A stretch of DNA of 42,481 nucleotides from Rhodothermaceae bacterium bin80 (GTDB lineage Bacteria > Bacteroidota > Rhodothermia > Rhodothermales > Bin80). The stretch is taken from assembly GCA_002238805.1 (NCBI GenBank), contig MPNB01000027.1:1-42481 (forward strand). The letters are read 5' to 3'. The notes under the pieces are model-generated. The model ran no database searches and had not been told where the DNA came from. It saw only the letters and a list, made by a program, of their open reading frames with translations. Both the position numbers and the translations under genes were made by a program. Shown here piece by piece: positions 15,401 through 28,200 of the stretch (within the stretch, counting starts at the first letter, position 1; each line of letters begins with the position of its first letter).

Positions 15401-16785
15401 GAGAGCTGACCCTTATACTGATGCTGTTTGGTGCAGGCTGTGCAGCGTCAACCCCAATCGTAGCGCCCCCTGCGCCGGATAAACCAACGCTGCCCGGCGT
15501 GGACAGCATACGCGTCCAGATGGCTTGGGAGCTGGCTGCGGAATCATTTGCCCGGGATGCGGAAAACGCTGCACGTGTATCCGCAGAAGCCCGCAGGCTC
15601 ACTCATCTCGCCGACAGTTTACTAGGCACAGCACCTGTGGCACAAACGAGGGATACGGTGAAAGCGCTGGCGGCATTTAATGCGGGTGCCGATGTACTTG
15701 AGCGATTGTCCGAGGCAGACAGTCTACAGGCATTGGAGTTACTTGAAGAAGCTGCAGAAAAATTTGAGCAGGCGCTGGATGCGGATGCATTCGATGACGA
15801 AGCCAGCCAGTGGCTGGCACGTGTGTACGAGATTCTGGCTGAGCGTTTTAGGAAGGAGGGCGCCATTCAGGATCAACTTCGTATTCTCCAGCGTCTGGTT
15901 GTCCGCAACCAGGACAGGCATGACTATATCGCGCTTTTAGCAGCGGCTCAGGAACAGCAGCAAACAAAAGAAGCCGGGGTAGCTGCAGGTGCGTTGTGGG
16001 AGCGTGCGGCGCTGGTCTTACTGGATGATATAGACATGGGCTTAACCCAGGCCCCGGATTCCGCGGCATTGTTTGCCTATCACATTCGTGCGAGCCGGGC
16101 TTTTGTTCTGGCAGATCACAGTATGCTCGCACGGGAATCATTGAACGGTGCACGTTCCTGGCAACGAACTGCGACAGAGCACGCACTCGTACATGCTGAC
16201 AGTGTCTGGCTGGCGTGGGGTGATGGTGATGTGAGTGCACGTAAGCGGTTTGATGTACTTCTGAATGAGGTTGCCGACAATCCTGGAGCGGCAGTTGAGG
16301 GACTGACGGCATTACTTGCAGATATTCGCGAGCGGGATGCCCGAATAGATGTACGCCATCAACTGGCCCTGGCGCATTATGCATCAGGTGCAGAAGAGCA
16401 TGCCGCCGCGTCAATGCAGAATCTGGTCGCGGAGGCACCGGGCAGACAGGCACTCGTAGATGATTACGCGGTCATGACCTACAACCTGGCACAGACGCTT
16501 CGGCGCGCAGGAGATTTAAAAGGAGCGCTTGCCTATCTCCTGCAAGGTGCATCCTTAAATGCGCATACTGCAGCACGGGCCGCCTTCGACGTATCCATCC
16601 TGCTCAGAAACAACCTTGAGGCAGCAATCAAGTATGCGCACGCAGCAGAAGCGCGCATAGATGCACTTAGCGGCAGTGAGCGCAATGCACTCATCCGATA
16701 TCTGGCAGAGCTGTACCGCAGGAGCGGCGATCGCGAGCGCGCAAAGGTATACATTGATCGCCTCCGTGCATCTCAGGCCAATTGA
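15397..16785 (+). CDS. TPR-repeat lipoprotein
   Basis: 462 residues. The N-terminus MRELTLILMLFGAGC has a lipobox (LFGAGC) with the modifiable Cys at 15. The remainder is almost wholly helical and Ala/Leu/Glu-rich with repeated TPR-like pairs, for example LEEAAEKFEQALDADAFDDE, SQWLARVYEILAERF, YNLAQTLRRAGDLKGALAYL and YLAELYRRSGDRERAKVYID. TPR lipoproteins commonly scaffold envelope machines (PilF/BamD type). As the last gene of the operon and likely outer-membrane attached, it could join the usher to the TonB-like protein (inference). It starts inside the stop codon of the TonB-like gene. No terminator hairpin is evident just downstream. Confidence 0.82.
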   Translation: MRELTLILMLFGAGCAASTPIVAPPAPDKPTLPGVDSIRVQMAWELAAESFARDAENAARVSAEARRLTHLADSLLGTAPVAQTRDTVKALAAFNAGADVLERLSEADSLQALELLEEAAEKFEQALDADAFDDEASQWLARVYEILAERFRKEGAIQDQLRILQRLVVRNQDRHDYIALLAAAQEQQQTKEAGVAAGALWERAALVLLDDIDMGLTQAPDSAALFAYHIRASRAFVLADHSMLARESLNGARSWQRTATEHALVHADSVWLAWGDGDVSARKRFDVLLNEVADNPGAAVEGLTALLADIRERDARIDVRHQLALAHYASGAEEHAAASMQNLVAEAPGRQALVDDYAVMTYNLAQTLRRAGDLKGALAYLLQGASLNAHTAARAAFDVSILLRNNLEAAIKYAHAAEARIDALSGSERNALIRYLAELYRRSGDRERAKVYIDRLRASQAN

Positions 16786-17029
16786 GAAGTTGCAACGCTT
16801 GGGGTATTCGTTCGGGGATATCCGGACACTGGTGTGCATATTGCGAAAGTACAGGCATCTGTGTATTCCGGCAGGGTGTCAGAACCAGTTTGAATTAATT
16901 CGAGTTTGGCGAGTTAAGTGCTTGGGGTCGTTGTTAACCATGGAAAGTACGTTGGGAGGAATGCTTACTGGTCGAAGAGCAAGGACTATGTTCGGAAGGT
17001 CTCTCACACGCACGGGCAACTGAAAGCTG

Positions 17030-18111
17030 TGACTGCATTTTTGATATTGACGACTATTCGGTAGCATCCCCCGTCGTCCCATCGGCTAAGGTTATAATCC
17101 GAGGGGTTTTCACTAAGAGACCCTACAACGGTGAGGCTGCCAATTGTCCCCAGGTCAACGCAGACATGGCCAGCTGCGACAGCATGGACATCATTAAGGA
17201 TCCGACCACCGCCTGTAATCATCACACAATCCTCGTGATTAACCTTATTCATGGCATCAGGCAGATACTCGTCTGATTCGTGCAATAAGAAACCAGGGAC
17301 AACAGGATCAGCAGAACAATCCCTATTCGCACTCCGCTCGTCCGTTGTTGCAAGGTGTGTAATCCATACCGCCCCGGTTCCCGTACTGGTTCCCCATTAC
17401 AGTGAAATCATCCATGCTATCCATGTCGTCGCTCTTCGTCAAAGGAACCCTCAACTGAAGCGGATTATCTGATGTGCCCACCGTCAGAGTTGCCTCACTA
17501 TCGACCGTAAGCTCAGAAACAGCAAGAACAGGAGCATCAGTGCTCTCTTCCGGAGCTGGCCCTCGTAGGGTTAAATCCTCGGCAACGATAAGTTTGCTGA
17601 GCGTTGCTAGAGTGGTTCCGAACTGTATGTAACCCGAAACTTCCAAGTCCTCCTGGCCCATTACGTTTGCACAAAAGGATCGGAGCCATTCGTCCCTATC
17701 ATGACCGCTTTGAATTTGGCCGTGAGATTGGCGCGACGTCCAGCTTACCCTCCATCATCAATAGTAACCGGATCATCACCTGTGAACTCCACCGTACCCT
17801 CCATTCCGGTACCCCCGCTCTGCAGATGGGCAGAAAAGGTCACACTGTCGCCAATGGAATAGGGACCACCAGGAATCCTAACCTCGCCGCCGACCCTATG
17901 GACACTAGATGAAAGGATATCACCGTGCGAAGCCGCACCTAAAGCTGCCGTCAAGGTGCATCCATTCGTTTGATCGGTACAATCCGTCGCAGTACTGGCC
18001 GCGGCCGGGTCTACGTAATGGGTTGTTGTTTGTGCAAATGCACCAGGTAGCCCGACCAGCGCAATAAGCACCGCGACACAGCCGAGCTTGAAAAAGATTA
18101 GTGGAGTATTG
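17030..18111 (-). pseudogene. decayed paralogue of the giant T9SS adhesin
   Basis: Three minus-strand reading-frame pieces align in order with parts of the 3,075-residue protein at 19272-28499. The start MQYSTNLF shifts frame into KLGCVAVLIALVGLPGAFAQ, matching MKYITNFF and GCVALLAMLIVAPGAFAQ. HYVDPAAASTATDC...NGCTLTAALGAA corresponds to YAISSGGSSSSANGC...PCTLEAAIEAG. LLHESDEYLPDA, DCVMITGGG and HAVAAGHVCVDLGTIGSLTV correspond to MLHEPGDYLPDE, DCLMVTGNG and YAVAAGNVCVSLKKIGNLVV. At least three frameshifts or stops separate them, no FN3 repeats are present, and the C-terminal two thirds including the T9SS tail are missing. It is a truncated pseudogene of a related, shorter passenger type. Confidence 0.8.
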
Positions 18112-18173
18112 CATGTTTTTGGGCCTCTACCCGTTAGGTTGATAAGTTTTGATTTGGAATTTCAGCGGGGGTA

Positions 18174-18189
18174 CCTAACTGTAATTAGG
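18174..18189 (-). promoter_or_regulatory. 16-bp palindromic motif upstream of the adhesin pseudogene
   Basis: CCTAACTGTAATTAGG. On the minus strand it reads CCTAATTACAGTTAGG, differing by one base from CCTAATTGCAGTTAGG at 19189-19204 upstream of the intact adhesin. It lies about 60 bp before the pseudogene ATG, a plausible operator or activator site. Confidence 0.6.
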
Positions 18190-19168
18190 GAACTCTATTT
18201 TCTGAATCAACCCCTTAAATCCATCTTCCGGCTTTTTATCTGAACCGCGACGACAGCAATACAGGATTTTCGCCCAGCCTGATGACGACACGCGTCATGG
18301 ATCGCATTCGCCGCGAAGGCTGTACCCCGGTTGGACAAGTCGCCAATCCAGTTTCAGGGTTTGGATTTACTGGTATGGGTGGACTACCTCTCGAAGTTCT
18401 CCCGGAGCGGCGGTTTGGAATGTCATCCAGTCGGTGCCATGAGTGAATCCATGCTCCGTGTCTTCAATTTGTCCACCGTCCGCTGGTAGAACCTAAATTT
18501 TTATTGTGCCTCTGGAATCGCTAACAAATATTGATTCGTTCTGGGTACTGTACATCTGGGTTATGTGTGTTCTCCCACAATTCACAATTACACCTCCCCG
18601 TTCCATCATAACAAGAAGGTTCTCATCGTTGTTGAGGACGTTGTTACCGATGTGGGCCCTTCTGGATGATAGGCACAGCCAATGATTGTCCTCTTATTTT
18701 CAGGTAGTCAATACAGAAGTCCCTCTCCCCTTCAATACCCATTCCAACTGATCAGGGAAATTCGTGACAGAATAGAGGCGGTTTTCGTATCTTGGTGCTG
18801 TTTGCGGTATTATTCCGTAGAGCAAATCGTTAATTTCACAGCTCAGCGTTGTTTATCAAGTTCGGATGATCGAATGAGTAGTCAGTTGTGGATCAGTGGA
18901 ATTACATGAGAGTTTACGTCTTTGTGATTGGATCAAACAGATACAAGTCACTGTTGGACGGGATCAGGCTGGATGGATCGCTCTATTAACCTAGATTGGG
19001 GTATTTTGGAGGCATTGGTTCAGCACTGTAGTTGCAATCCAACGAACTTTTTCTTACTAACTGGCGAAATCTTTTCAACTTTCTGAAGAAGCACTTGTTA
19101 AAATCTCAGATAGGAATTACGCGTAGTCGTTACTGAGCGTGTAGTCCCTTGAGAGAGTACCGGGAGTG
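18190..19168. other. about 1-kb non-coding region between the two divergent adhesin loci
   Basis: No gene is recognised. Short open stretches on the plus strand (for example 18280-18445 and 18682-18909) lack motifs or a believable start. The first could be a worn fragment of some older gene. It is AT-richer than its surroundings and probably contains the divergent promoters. Confidence 0.4.
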
Positions 19169-19204
19169 CCTAATTTGAATTAGGCTTACCTAATTGCAGT
19201 TAGG
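19169..19204 (+). promoter_or_regulatory. tandem palindromic operator-like motifs upstream of the giant adhesin
   Basis: Two near-palindromes, CCTAATTTGAATTAGG (19169-19184) and CCTAATTGCAGTTAGG (19189-19204), are spaced 20 bp centre to centre, two DNA turns, so dimers would bind on one face. They lie about 70 bp before the ATG at 19272. A third copy precedes the paralogous pseudogene. The overlapping core TTAGGCTTACCTAA also resembles half-sites of metal-responsive DtxR-type boxes, but the regulator is unknown. Confidence 0.6.
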
Positions 19205-19271
19205 TACCTCTCCTGCTATTCTACTCAAATCTAAACCAGACTCACAACTCAACGGGCGAGGGCCCGAACAC

Positions 19272-22200
19272 ATGAAATACATTACTAATTTTTTCGGGGT
19301 CGGCTGCGTGGCACTGCTTGCCATGCTGATCGTGGCTCCTGGTGCATTTGCGCAACAGCTAACTAAGCCCAATCCGCCCAATGACTTGGAAGCCAGGGCC
19401 GGGGCGGCCGATAAGACGATGGGCGACCAACAAGGCCGCATCACTCTTACTTGGAGTCCAGTGACTGGGGATGATAATGGAGGCCGTGACGTTCCGTTAA
19501 CCGCTGATGGCTATCAAATTGAGGTTTCTAAAGACGGAGATGTACCTTGGACGGAGGTGCCAGATGCGCAGATAACTGTAACACCAGCAGCTGTATCTGG
19601 AGATCCGACGAAGTTCACCGCCGTTCACATCCTCCCTGAGGAGACTGACGATGCTAGTGCTAACACTGCGAGCCATAACCTCACGCGTCATTACCGGGTT
19701 AGCGCCATCAACATTATTGGTACGGGAGCTCCCTCTGACCCCGAAATGGCGACCACGCACAACGTGCCCGACCCGCCCACTGACTTGGCAGCCGTGGCCG
19801 GGGATGCAACCAATGATGCTGCAGAGCAACAAGGCCGTATCACTCTTACTTGGAGTCCAATAAATAAGGCTAATAACGGAGGCATAGCCGTTGAGAACAC
19901 CGCTGGCACGGGCGCCACTGGTGGCTACATGCTTGAGTTCTGGGACACAGAGGCTGATCCAGATCCGGAGTGGGTTGAAATAACGGCGGGTGTAACAAAC
20001 GCAGACGGAACCCCGGCGATACCGAAGTTCACCGCCGTTCACGACCTTAGTTCTCTGACTCCGAGTTATAACATCACGCGTCGTTACCGGGTCAGAGCCA
20101 TCAGTGCTGCTGGCCAGGGAGACAACTCTCCCGAAGTATCTGGGACCACGCACGACGTGCCGGGTGTGCCCCGCGGGGTGACAGTCAGCGGGGTGACTGT
20201 GACCTCAACTGACGCCGCTCTAAACGACATCGGGATATCTTGGAACGCAGTGTCTGGTAGTGATTTGCCCATTACCGGATACAACGTTCAGCGCCTCACG
20301 GACGCCGCCGCCGCCACATGGGCGGACATTACGGGAGGTACACCTGTAGCACCTGTGGCAGGTAAGGTCGATACCGCTGACGTTGGATTGGCAGAAAACG
20401 TAGATGATCCTCCTGTGTACGTCACGTACCATTACCGGGTCAGAGCCGTCAGTGCTGCTGGCGACGGAGATTGGAGTGAAGTTACAACAGGTGTTAAATT
20501 GGCCCCACCAGGTGTCCCCACCGAGTTTACTGCCGTGGCCCTGGACAAGCGAGAAACCATTGCCCTGTCCTGGACCGCACCAATGAATGACGGAGAACCG
20601 GATGACTACAAGTACAAGATTGAATTGTCTGAGGACTATACCGATGATAATGATGATAGCAACGATACATGGGGAGACTTGCCAGGCTTTCCAGCAGATT
20701 ATGCGGGAAGGGCCTACAGACACAGAAATCTTACAGCTGGAAAGAAGTACCATTATCGAGTCAGCGCCGTTAACGTTGTGGGGGAGAGCGCAACCACCAA
20801 CATTGTAAGTGTCATCTCATCAGACAAGGCACTTGCGCCTAGGAATTTGTCAGCCATGTTGGACGCGGACGGGGTTACCATCAATCTATCTTGGGATGAA
20901 CCGGAGGACAACGACGCTGGGGATCCCGGGGACGGAGGCTCCCCCATTAGGGGCTACAAGATTGAGGTCTCTGAGGACGGAGGGACAACTTGGGCGGACG
21001 TGGAGGAAGATAAGCTAGTTCATCCAGAGAGTGAACTGTTTGCACAAAGTGGGGATAAGGAGTATGAGTACAGCCACGTTGGCGGGGATCCTGGAACCAG
21101 TTACACTTACCGGGTCAGCGCCGTCAATGATGCTGGTCCGGGAGTAGTCTCTGCCTCTTCTGCCACTGTGTCCCTTGATGCAGGTGCGCCAGGTGCGCCC
21201 ATCGACTTGACACTCATGTCGGCCATAGGCATGAGCGCCATTACTCTGGAGTGGGCTGCGCCGGCGTCGGACGGAGGCTCTCCCATTACTGGCTACGAGA
21301 TTGAATGGTCTTCTGATGGGACGGATGGCAGTTGGGAGGGGTTGGCTATAGCAATAACAGATGACGGAGCAGCTCCGCCGGAAACGAAGTTCAGCGCTGT
21401 TCACACGGGTCTGAAGGCCGGAACCGAGTATCATTACCGGGTCAAAGCCATCAATGTTGCTAGCCCGAACGGGGGAGATTTCTCTGCCCCTGAATCTGCG
21501 ACCACGGGTGCCGCGCCAGATGCGCCCACCACCTTGACGCCGATCCCGTCCCAAGGGAGATCCGCCATCAGTTTGTTGTGGACTGCACCGGCGGATATTG
21601 GAGGCTCTAACATTGTCGGGTACAAGATTGAGGTCACCACCGAAGACCCAAGCGTTGCAGCGTCTTGGCCGGAGGATCCACTGGTAGAAAATACAGGAGA
21701 TACGGATGTGATCTACAGTCACACTGGTTTGAAGGCCGTAACCGAGTATCATTACCGGGTCAGTGCCATCAACGGGCATGGCACGGGAGATCCCTCTGAC
21801 GTTGCAAGTGCGACCACCTTAGTAGTTGCGCCCAATCCGCCCAGTGACTTGGCAGCCGTGGCGACGCCAGGGGTCGCAGGCAGCATAACTCTATCTTGGA
21901 GTCCAGTGGCTGATGCGGAAAACGGAGGCTCACCCATTTTAGAAGGCACTGCTGGCTACAGCGTTGAGTTCACTGATGACCCAACCGATGCAGGTTCTTG
22001 GAGCGAAAAAAAGGACGAGATAGTAGTAACAGCACCAGATCCAGACGCACAGCCGGCGACAACGAAGTTCAGCGCCGTTCACACCCTCACTGCGGATCCG
22101 AGTCATAACCTCACGCGTCATTACCGGGTCAAAGCCATCAATGCTACTAGCACGACCGGGGGAGATTTCTCTGCCTCTGCATCTGCGACCACGCACAACG

Positions 22201-25200
22201 TGCCCGATCCGCCCAGTGACTTGGCAGCCGAGCCGACGCCAGGGGCCGCAGGCAGCATCACTCTATCTTGGAGTCCAGTGGCTGATGAGGACAACGGAGG
22301 CTTATCCATTACGGAAGGCACTGCTGGCTACAGCGTTGAGGTCACTGGAGACCCAACCGATGAAATGTCTTGGGCGACATCGACAGAGATAGTAATAACA
22401 GCACCAGATCCAGACGCACAGCCGGCGACAACGATGTTCAGCGCCGTTCACACCCTCACTGCGGATCCGAGTCATAACCTCACGCGTCATTACCGGGTCA
22501 AAGCCACCAATGCTGCTGGCACGGGAGGTCCCTCTGGAGCTGTATCTGAGACCACGCACAATGTGCCCGATCCGCCCAATGACTTGGCGGCCGAGCCGAC
22601 GGAAGGGGCCGCAGGCAGCATCACGCTATCTTGGAGTCCAGTGGCTGATGAGAACAACGGAGGCTTACCCATTATGGAAGGCACTGCTGGCTACAGCGTT
22701 GAGGTCACTGGAGACCCAACCGATGAAACGTCTTGGGCGACATCGACAGAGATAGTAGTAACAGCACCAGATCCAGACGCAGAGCCGGCGACAACGATGT
22801 TTAGCGCCGTTCACACCCTCACTGCGGATCCGAGTCATAACCTCATGCGTCATTACCGGGTCAAAGCCATCAATGCTACTAGCGCGGACGGGGGAGATTT
22901 CTCTGCCTCTGTATCTGCGACCACGCACAACGTGCCCGCTCCGCCCAGTGACTTGGCAGCCGTGGCGACGGAAGGGACCGCAGGCAGCATCACGCTGTCT
23001 TGGAGTCCAGTGGCTGATGAGAACAACGGAGGATTGTCCGTTACGAGCCACAGCGTTGAGGTCTCTGATGACGCAGGGACAACTTGGGGGGCATTGACAG
23101 CTGATATAATGGAACCAGATGCAGACGCAACTCCGGCGACAACGAAGTTCAGCGTCGTTCACGACCTCAGTGCGGAGGATCCGAGTCATAACCTCACGCG
23201 TCATTACCGGGTCAAAGCCATCAATGCTGCTAGCGCGGACGGGGGAGATTTCTCTGCCTCTGTATCTGCGACCACGCACAACGTGCCCGCTCCGCCTACC
23301 GATTTGAGAACCATGGCCAGGGGCGAAGGCACCGTTGTGTTGACGTGGACTGCTCCAGATGTGGATAGAGGCCCTGCCATTACCGGGTACAGGATCGAGG
23401 TCTCTGAGGACTACTCTGATAGTGCCCCAGATGCAGCAAATTGGACGGACTTGATGGCAAACACGGGAAGTACGGATGTGACCTACTCTCACAGTGGTCT
23501 TACCGATAAAGACTCGCGTTATTACCGGGTCAGTGCCATCAGCAGTGCTGGCACGGGAACTCCCTCTGACGTTGCAGGTGTGACCACGGCAAGAGTGACC
23601 CGCTACGCCATTTCGTCTGGTGGTAGCAGTTCTAGTGCTAATGGTTGCCCCTTCAGTACTCCGTGTACACTGGAAGCCGCGATTGAAGCGGGAGTAGCAA
23701 ATGATGTCGTCCTAGTGCAGATCCGCCGAGGAACCAACAGGGAGATCGCAACCATCAGCGAGGCTATTACGATCGACAAGAGTGTGAGCCTTGGGGTCTA
23801 TGTGAGAGGAAATAATGCTTCAGCGAAAGGTGGCGTGCACTTTAGTGGACCAGTGAAGCTTATGAGTGATGCCAATCTTATGACTTATGGGGATGCCAGC
23901 CTCCGTTTCACCGAAATTGAAATCAACGGAACCCCCTCCATTGATGAGTTGGTCATCTCAGCAGATGATTTGACGATTGATGAGGTAGATGATCCAGATA
24001 ACACGATGACCTCGGTCCTTGCAGTGGGCGAACTGTTCGTCGACGACGGAGAGACCCTCACCATCGGAGAGGATGCCAGCGTGCGAGTCCGACTGAAGAA
24101 AGGTGCGCCGGGCAAGATGATTGGACAATTTGATGTCGCGGGCACCGTTGATGGTGGGGGAGATCTCTGGATCGCCCATACCAGTGATGAGCGGGCTGCT
24201 TCTGGATTCATGCTGCATGAACCAGGGGATTATCTTCCGGACGAGGAGAAAATCACCGTAGATGATTGCCTGATGGTCACAGGGAATGGCACGGTCGAGA
24301 GTGATCTCTATGCCGTCGCCGCCGGAAATGTCTGTGTCAGCCTGAAAAAAATCGGTAACCTCGTTGTTATAGGAAGTATTGACGGAACAAACGACATTAC
24401 CACGGACGTTATTTTCGAAACTGATGTCACGGTGGAAGGAAACATCCAGCAGTGGAACGATGCCCGGGTTCTTTTCGAGCAGGATGCAACGATCGAAGGG
24501 CACGTAATCCTGGATGATTATGGTGTTTCTAAGGATGTTGGCGTTCGTACAGATTTTGGTGTTCCGAATTCGACTCCTGACGATTATGTTGAGCGCGTGG
24601 ACGATGAAGACGATGTGGCATTTGCACCTGCAGGTGTGGAATTTGCAGGCGCATCCAATACCATTAAGGGAGACCTCGACTTGAGATTTGGTGATGATGA
24701 CGCTCAGGTAATCTTTAGCGTAGACAGCGGCGAATCCGAGTCCAGGGTGAAGGAAGACCTTCTCATTGCAGATGGTGGGAGAATCCTCTTGCAGGGAGCT
24801 CCAGGAGTTCCGACTGATTCAAAAGACAATCCTAGAGCGCATAATCTTTTCGTTGAAGGAGATGTGGAAGTCAGTGCAGATGCAATAATCGAGATGTGGC
24901 ACCCTGCGAAGTCAACCATTTCGGACAAAAACGACGTATGCAGTCCCCCTGGGTTGAAATTTGGAAATAAAGTCACGCTCTCAGGGGATGTCGCGTTCAC
25001 TGAGGAAGCAGAGCTAGAAATTCGTACCGTGGTCATTGCAGATGATGTAACGGTGAAGGAAGAAGGGACACTCATAGCCACTACAGTCCATGTTACCGAG
25101 GACGGAGAACTAGATTCTGAAGGAAGCGTCCAGATAGAAGACGCGCTCATCCTCCAGGGAGATGGTCTGGAAGGCAGTTTGGCCAACGGCTCCACGGTGG

Positions 25201-28200
25201 ATTATCTCACGTATGCGACCATCGACTCAGACGAGGTTGCACTGGATAAAGTTCGGAGGCTTTCGGTAGATGTAGGAGTGGATAATACACTGCGACTCTT
25301 GTCTGCCGCTACCTTAAACGACTTGGGGCTCTGCAGTGGAGCGGTGGTGCTGGTTGATCCGGATCCGGGTACAGATGGGGAAACGATGACGGTCGCTGGG
25401 CTCCTTGTGGTGAGGGATGGTACTCTGGCCTTGGATACAAGCAGGCCAGGAAGTATTGGCACAGATGTGACGAAGCCCATTGCTGGTAGCGATGATGGAT
25501 ATATTCTGAAGTATGTGACGGGGGGAGAATACATGACTGGCCGTGAGTGGTTCACTCCTCGTAAAGTTGTGGTGGAGCATAAAGATGCGGTGATTATCGT
25601 TAACGAGCCAAAATCCCTCGCTGAGGGAGTCCATATCTTCAAGGGACATCTGCATATGAAAGGAGACGGCTCGCATCTGACGGTTGGTATGCCAAGTGTG
25701 ACCGGTATTAGCCCATTCGTCATGGTCGACGAAGGAGAACTGCATTCCAATGGCAATAATGTGCTGGTGCACGGCACCGTGACGGTTGCAACAGTTGCCA
25801 AGCAAGTAGGCAAGATCGTAACCGGTGGTGGGGAACTCCATGTGCTGGGGCGGCGGAACTCCGGTGGGCACTACGTTAATGAAAGCGCAGTGGCCACTGT
25901 GGGTAAAGGAGGAACGATTGATGTGGGGACGGGCGCACTTCAGTTAGGTCCGGCTTACACAGCACCCGCGAGGGGTTTGGAAGGAAGACATGGACTCCGA
26001 CCCGATGTGAGACTAACGGTTATGGGGGCGGTGACGGGTAAGATTTTCGTACCGGCAGGAAGTAAGGAAACCTGGATTAACGGGGAGGCATTTGACACGG
26101 TCGTACTGGATGCGACCGCGAACCCCGGTACTAACAACTGGGGCGGGAGTCTCTACTTCCATGATACGAAGGTGGTGATTGATAGCTTAGCAGCGATGAA
26201 TGGTGGAGCGGTTGAATTTTATGACGAGACGGATCCCAAAACGGATAAGTATGCCATTGAGATCAAGAAAGATGTCGAGCTCAACTCTGCCAGGATCTAT
26301 GTGAATGGCCAGAATAGCCTCAAATTTGGCGGTAATCTCGCGATCGGCGGGACCGGAGGAATGACCGCCTGGGATCAGGCAAGTGTGACTGTCATGGGCG
26401 ACTTCACGCAGAATGCGGGGAAGACAACACACGCAGAGGATGGTGTGTTGCTAAATGCCCGTGTAGATGATGTCAGTGGTGACATTATTGGTGAGTTCAC
26501 CGTCATGGGCGACTTCATGGTGGCCGATAGCGTCCGCCGGTTTGGGACATCTGAAAATTACCCGATAGTCCTGAAAGGAGACTTCCACTTCGGGGCCGTC
26601 AAACTGGGCGGAGCTGACCCGCCGTTCACACTCAAGGCAGCCCTTGAGTTCTCAGGGGGGGCACAGCAATCCATTGAGACAGCTGCGATTATTGATCTTC
26701 ACAACGTCACGATTAATAACACAGGCAAAGGGGTCATGCTCATGAGCGATGTGAGGCAGAGCGATGTGAAGCAGGGTGAGAAAGAGAAAGCTGCTGAACT
26801 GACCTTGGAGAGAGGCGTGATCAGTACCGGTGAACATGCATGGATCTTCAAGAACACGATGTCTGAAGCTAACCTCGTCCGGCGCACATCTGCTCAGGGA
26901 GGAGAGAGATGCGGTCCCAACGGTGATGAGATGTGCGAGGCTGCCATTTGGAAAGGATCCCGCCAGTCGAATGTATCGGGTACGCTGACACGTCATCTGC
27001 TAGACGGCAATTCCAGCGGCGGAGTAGTGACCGGTGGGTATCTGTTCCCTATGGGAGGACACGAAGGAGATAAGCCCCCCTTCCGTCCGGTTATTCTGCA
27101 GGTGCCCGATAACCTTCAAAAAACCGTAGCGGTCGCTGTAACTCTGATGGGTCCGGCGGACGATGCTAACCTACTGGAGAACGACAATCTACTGGTTCAG
27201 GCAGACGGTGGTGCGCTTACGCTGAATGCGCATTCGGATATGTTCTGGAAACTGGACTTGGAGGAGAATCTGATATACAGCGGTCTGAATATTCGTGTCG
27301 CTGCAGACGGGCTCGAGAATGTGTTTGATTCCCGAAGAATTCGCATTGTACAGTGGGATTGCGATTGGTCGAATCCACGTTTGGCTGGAACATATGACGT
27401 AGGAGGAGCATCGCATGAGACTACCTTTGCTGTAAATGACTTTATCAATGGTGTGCTGAACGTCACCCAGGAGGGTGTAGATGTTGAGGAGGGCTGTTCC
27501 ATCTTAGGGATTGCTTCGAATGGACTGGAGAATCCGATCCATCTGGATCCAGTGGTGGGATCTACTCAGGTCCAGTTCATTCACAACCTGCCGCTTCCTG
27601 TCCCGGTTGACCTGTACTATGGTGATGTTAAGTTGGCAGGAAATCTTGGTTTCCGGGATGCAACTGGCTACGGTTACTATGATACTACGGGAGATGATAT
27701 GCTTAGAATCGTGCCGGTTGGTGTTCCTGCCGGGACCATTGAGATTTCATTGAACTCTCTCGCGAATGGGCAGAGCCACGCGGTGATCGCTCATGGTGCG
27801 GCGACGGAGCCGAGAATCAAGATGGTCAATACCAAGCTGAAATCTTCGGTGGAAAACATGGTGGAGGCGATCCTGGTCCATGGATCTGGTGATCTGGGGG
27901 ATGTAGATGTACGAGTTCTGGATCCTGCAGACAATATGACTCCGACGAAGTTGTTGGCGAACAACTTCAGCTTTGATTCGACAACCGGATATCTCTCCCT
28001 TGCTCCAGGAGCCCATAGTGTCCAAGTGACATCACCGGATAACAGGGAGGAAGTAGAGGTTTACTATCTGGATCTGAATGGCTATCAGGGGGAGACGGTG
28101 ATCTTGAATCTGTCTGGTAGCAAGGACGATCTGGAACTTATGGGAGTGGCTAATGACGGAGAGGTATTTCTCTCACAGGTAATTACGGGTGTCGAAGAAG

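Noticed and set aside
19194..19271. 26-residue N-terminal extension of the giant adhesin
   Set aside because: It would bury the signal peptide and read through the operator motif at 19189-19204; ATG 19272 gives a normal signal peptide.
21839..23293. CRISPR-like repeat array
   Set aside because: Repeat units are about 360 bp, in frame and encode FN3 domains; there are no short repeats with unique spacers.
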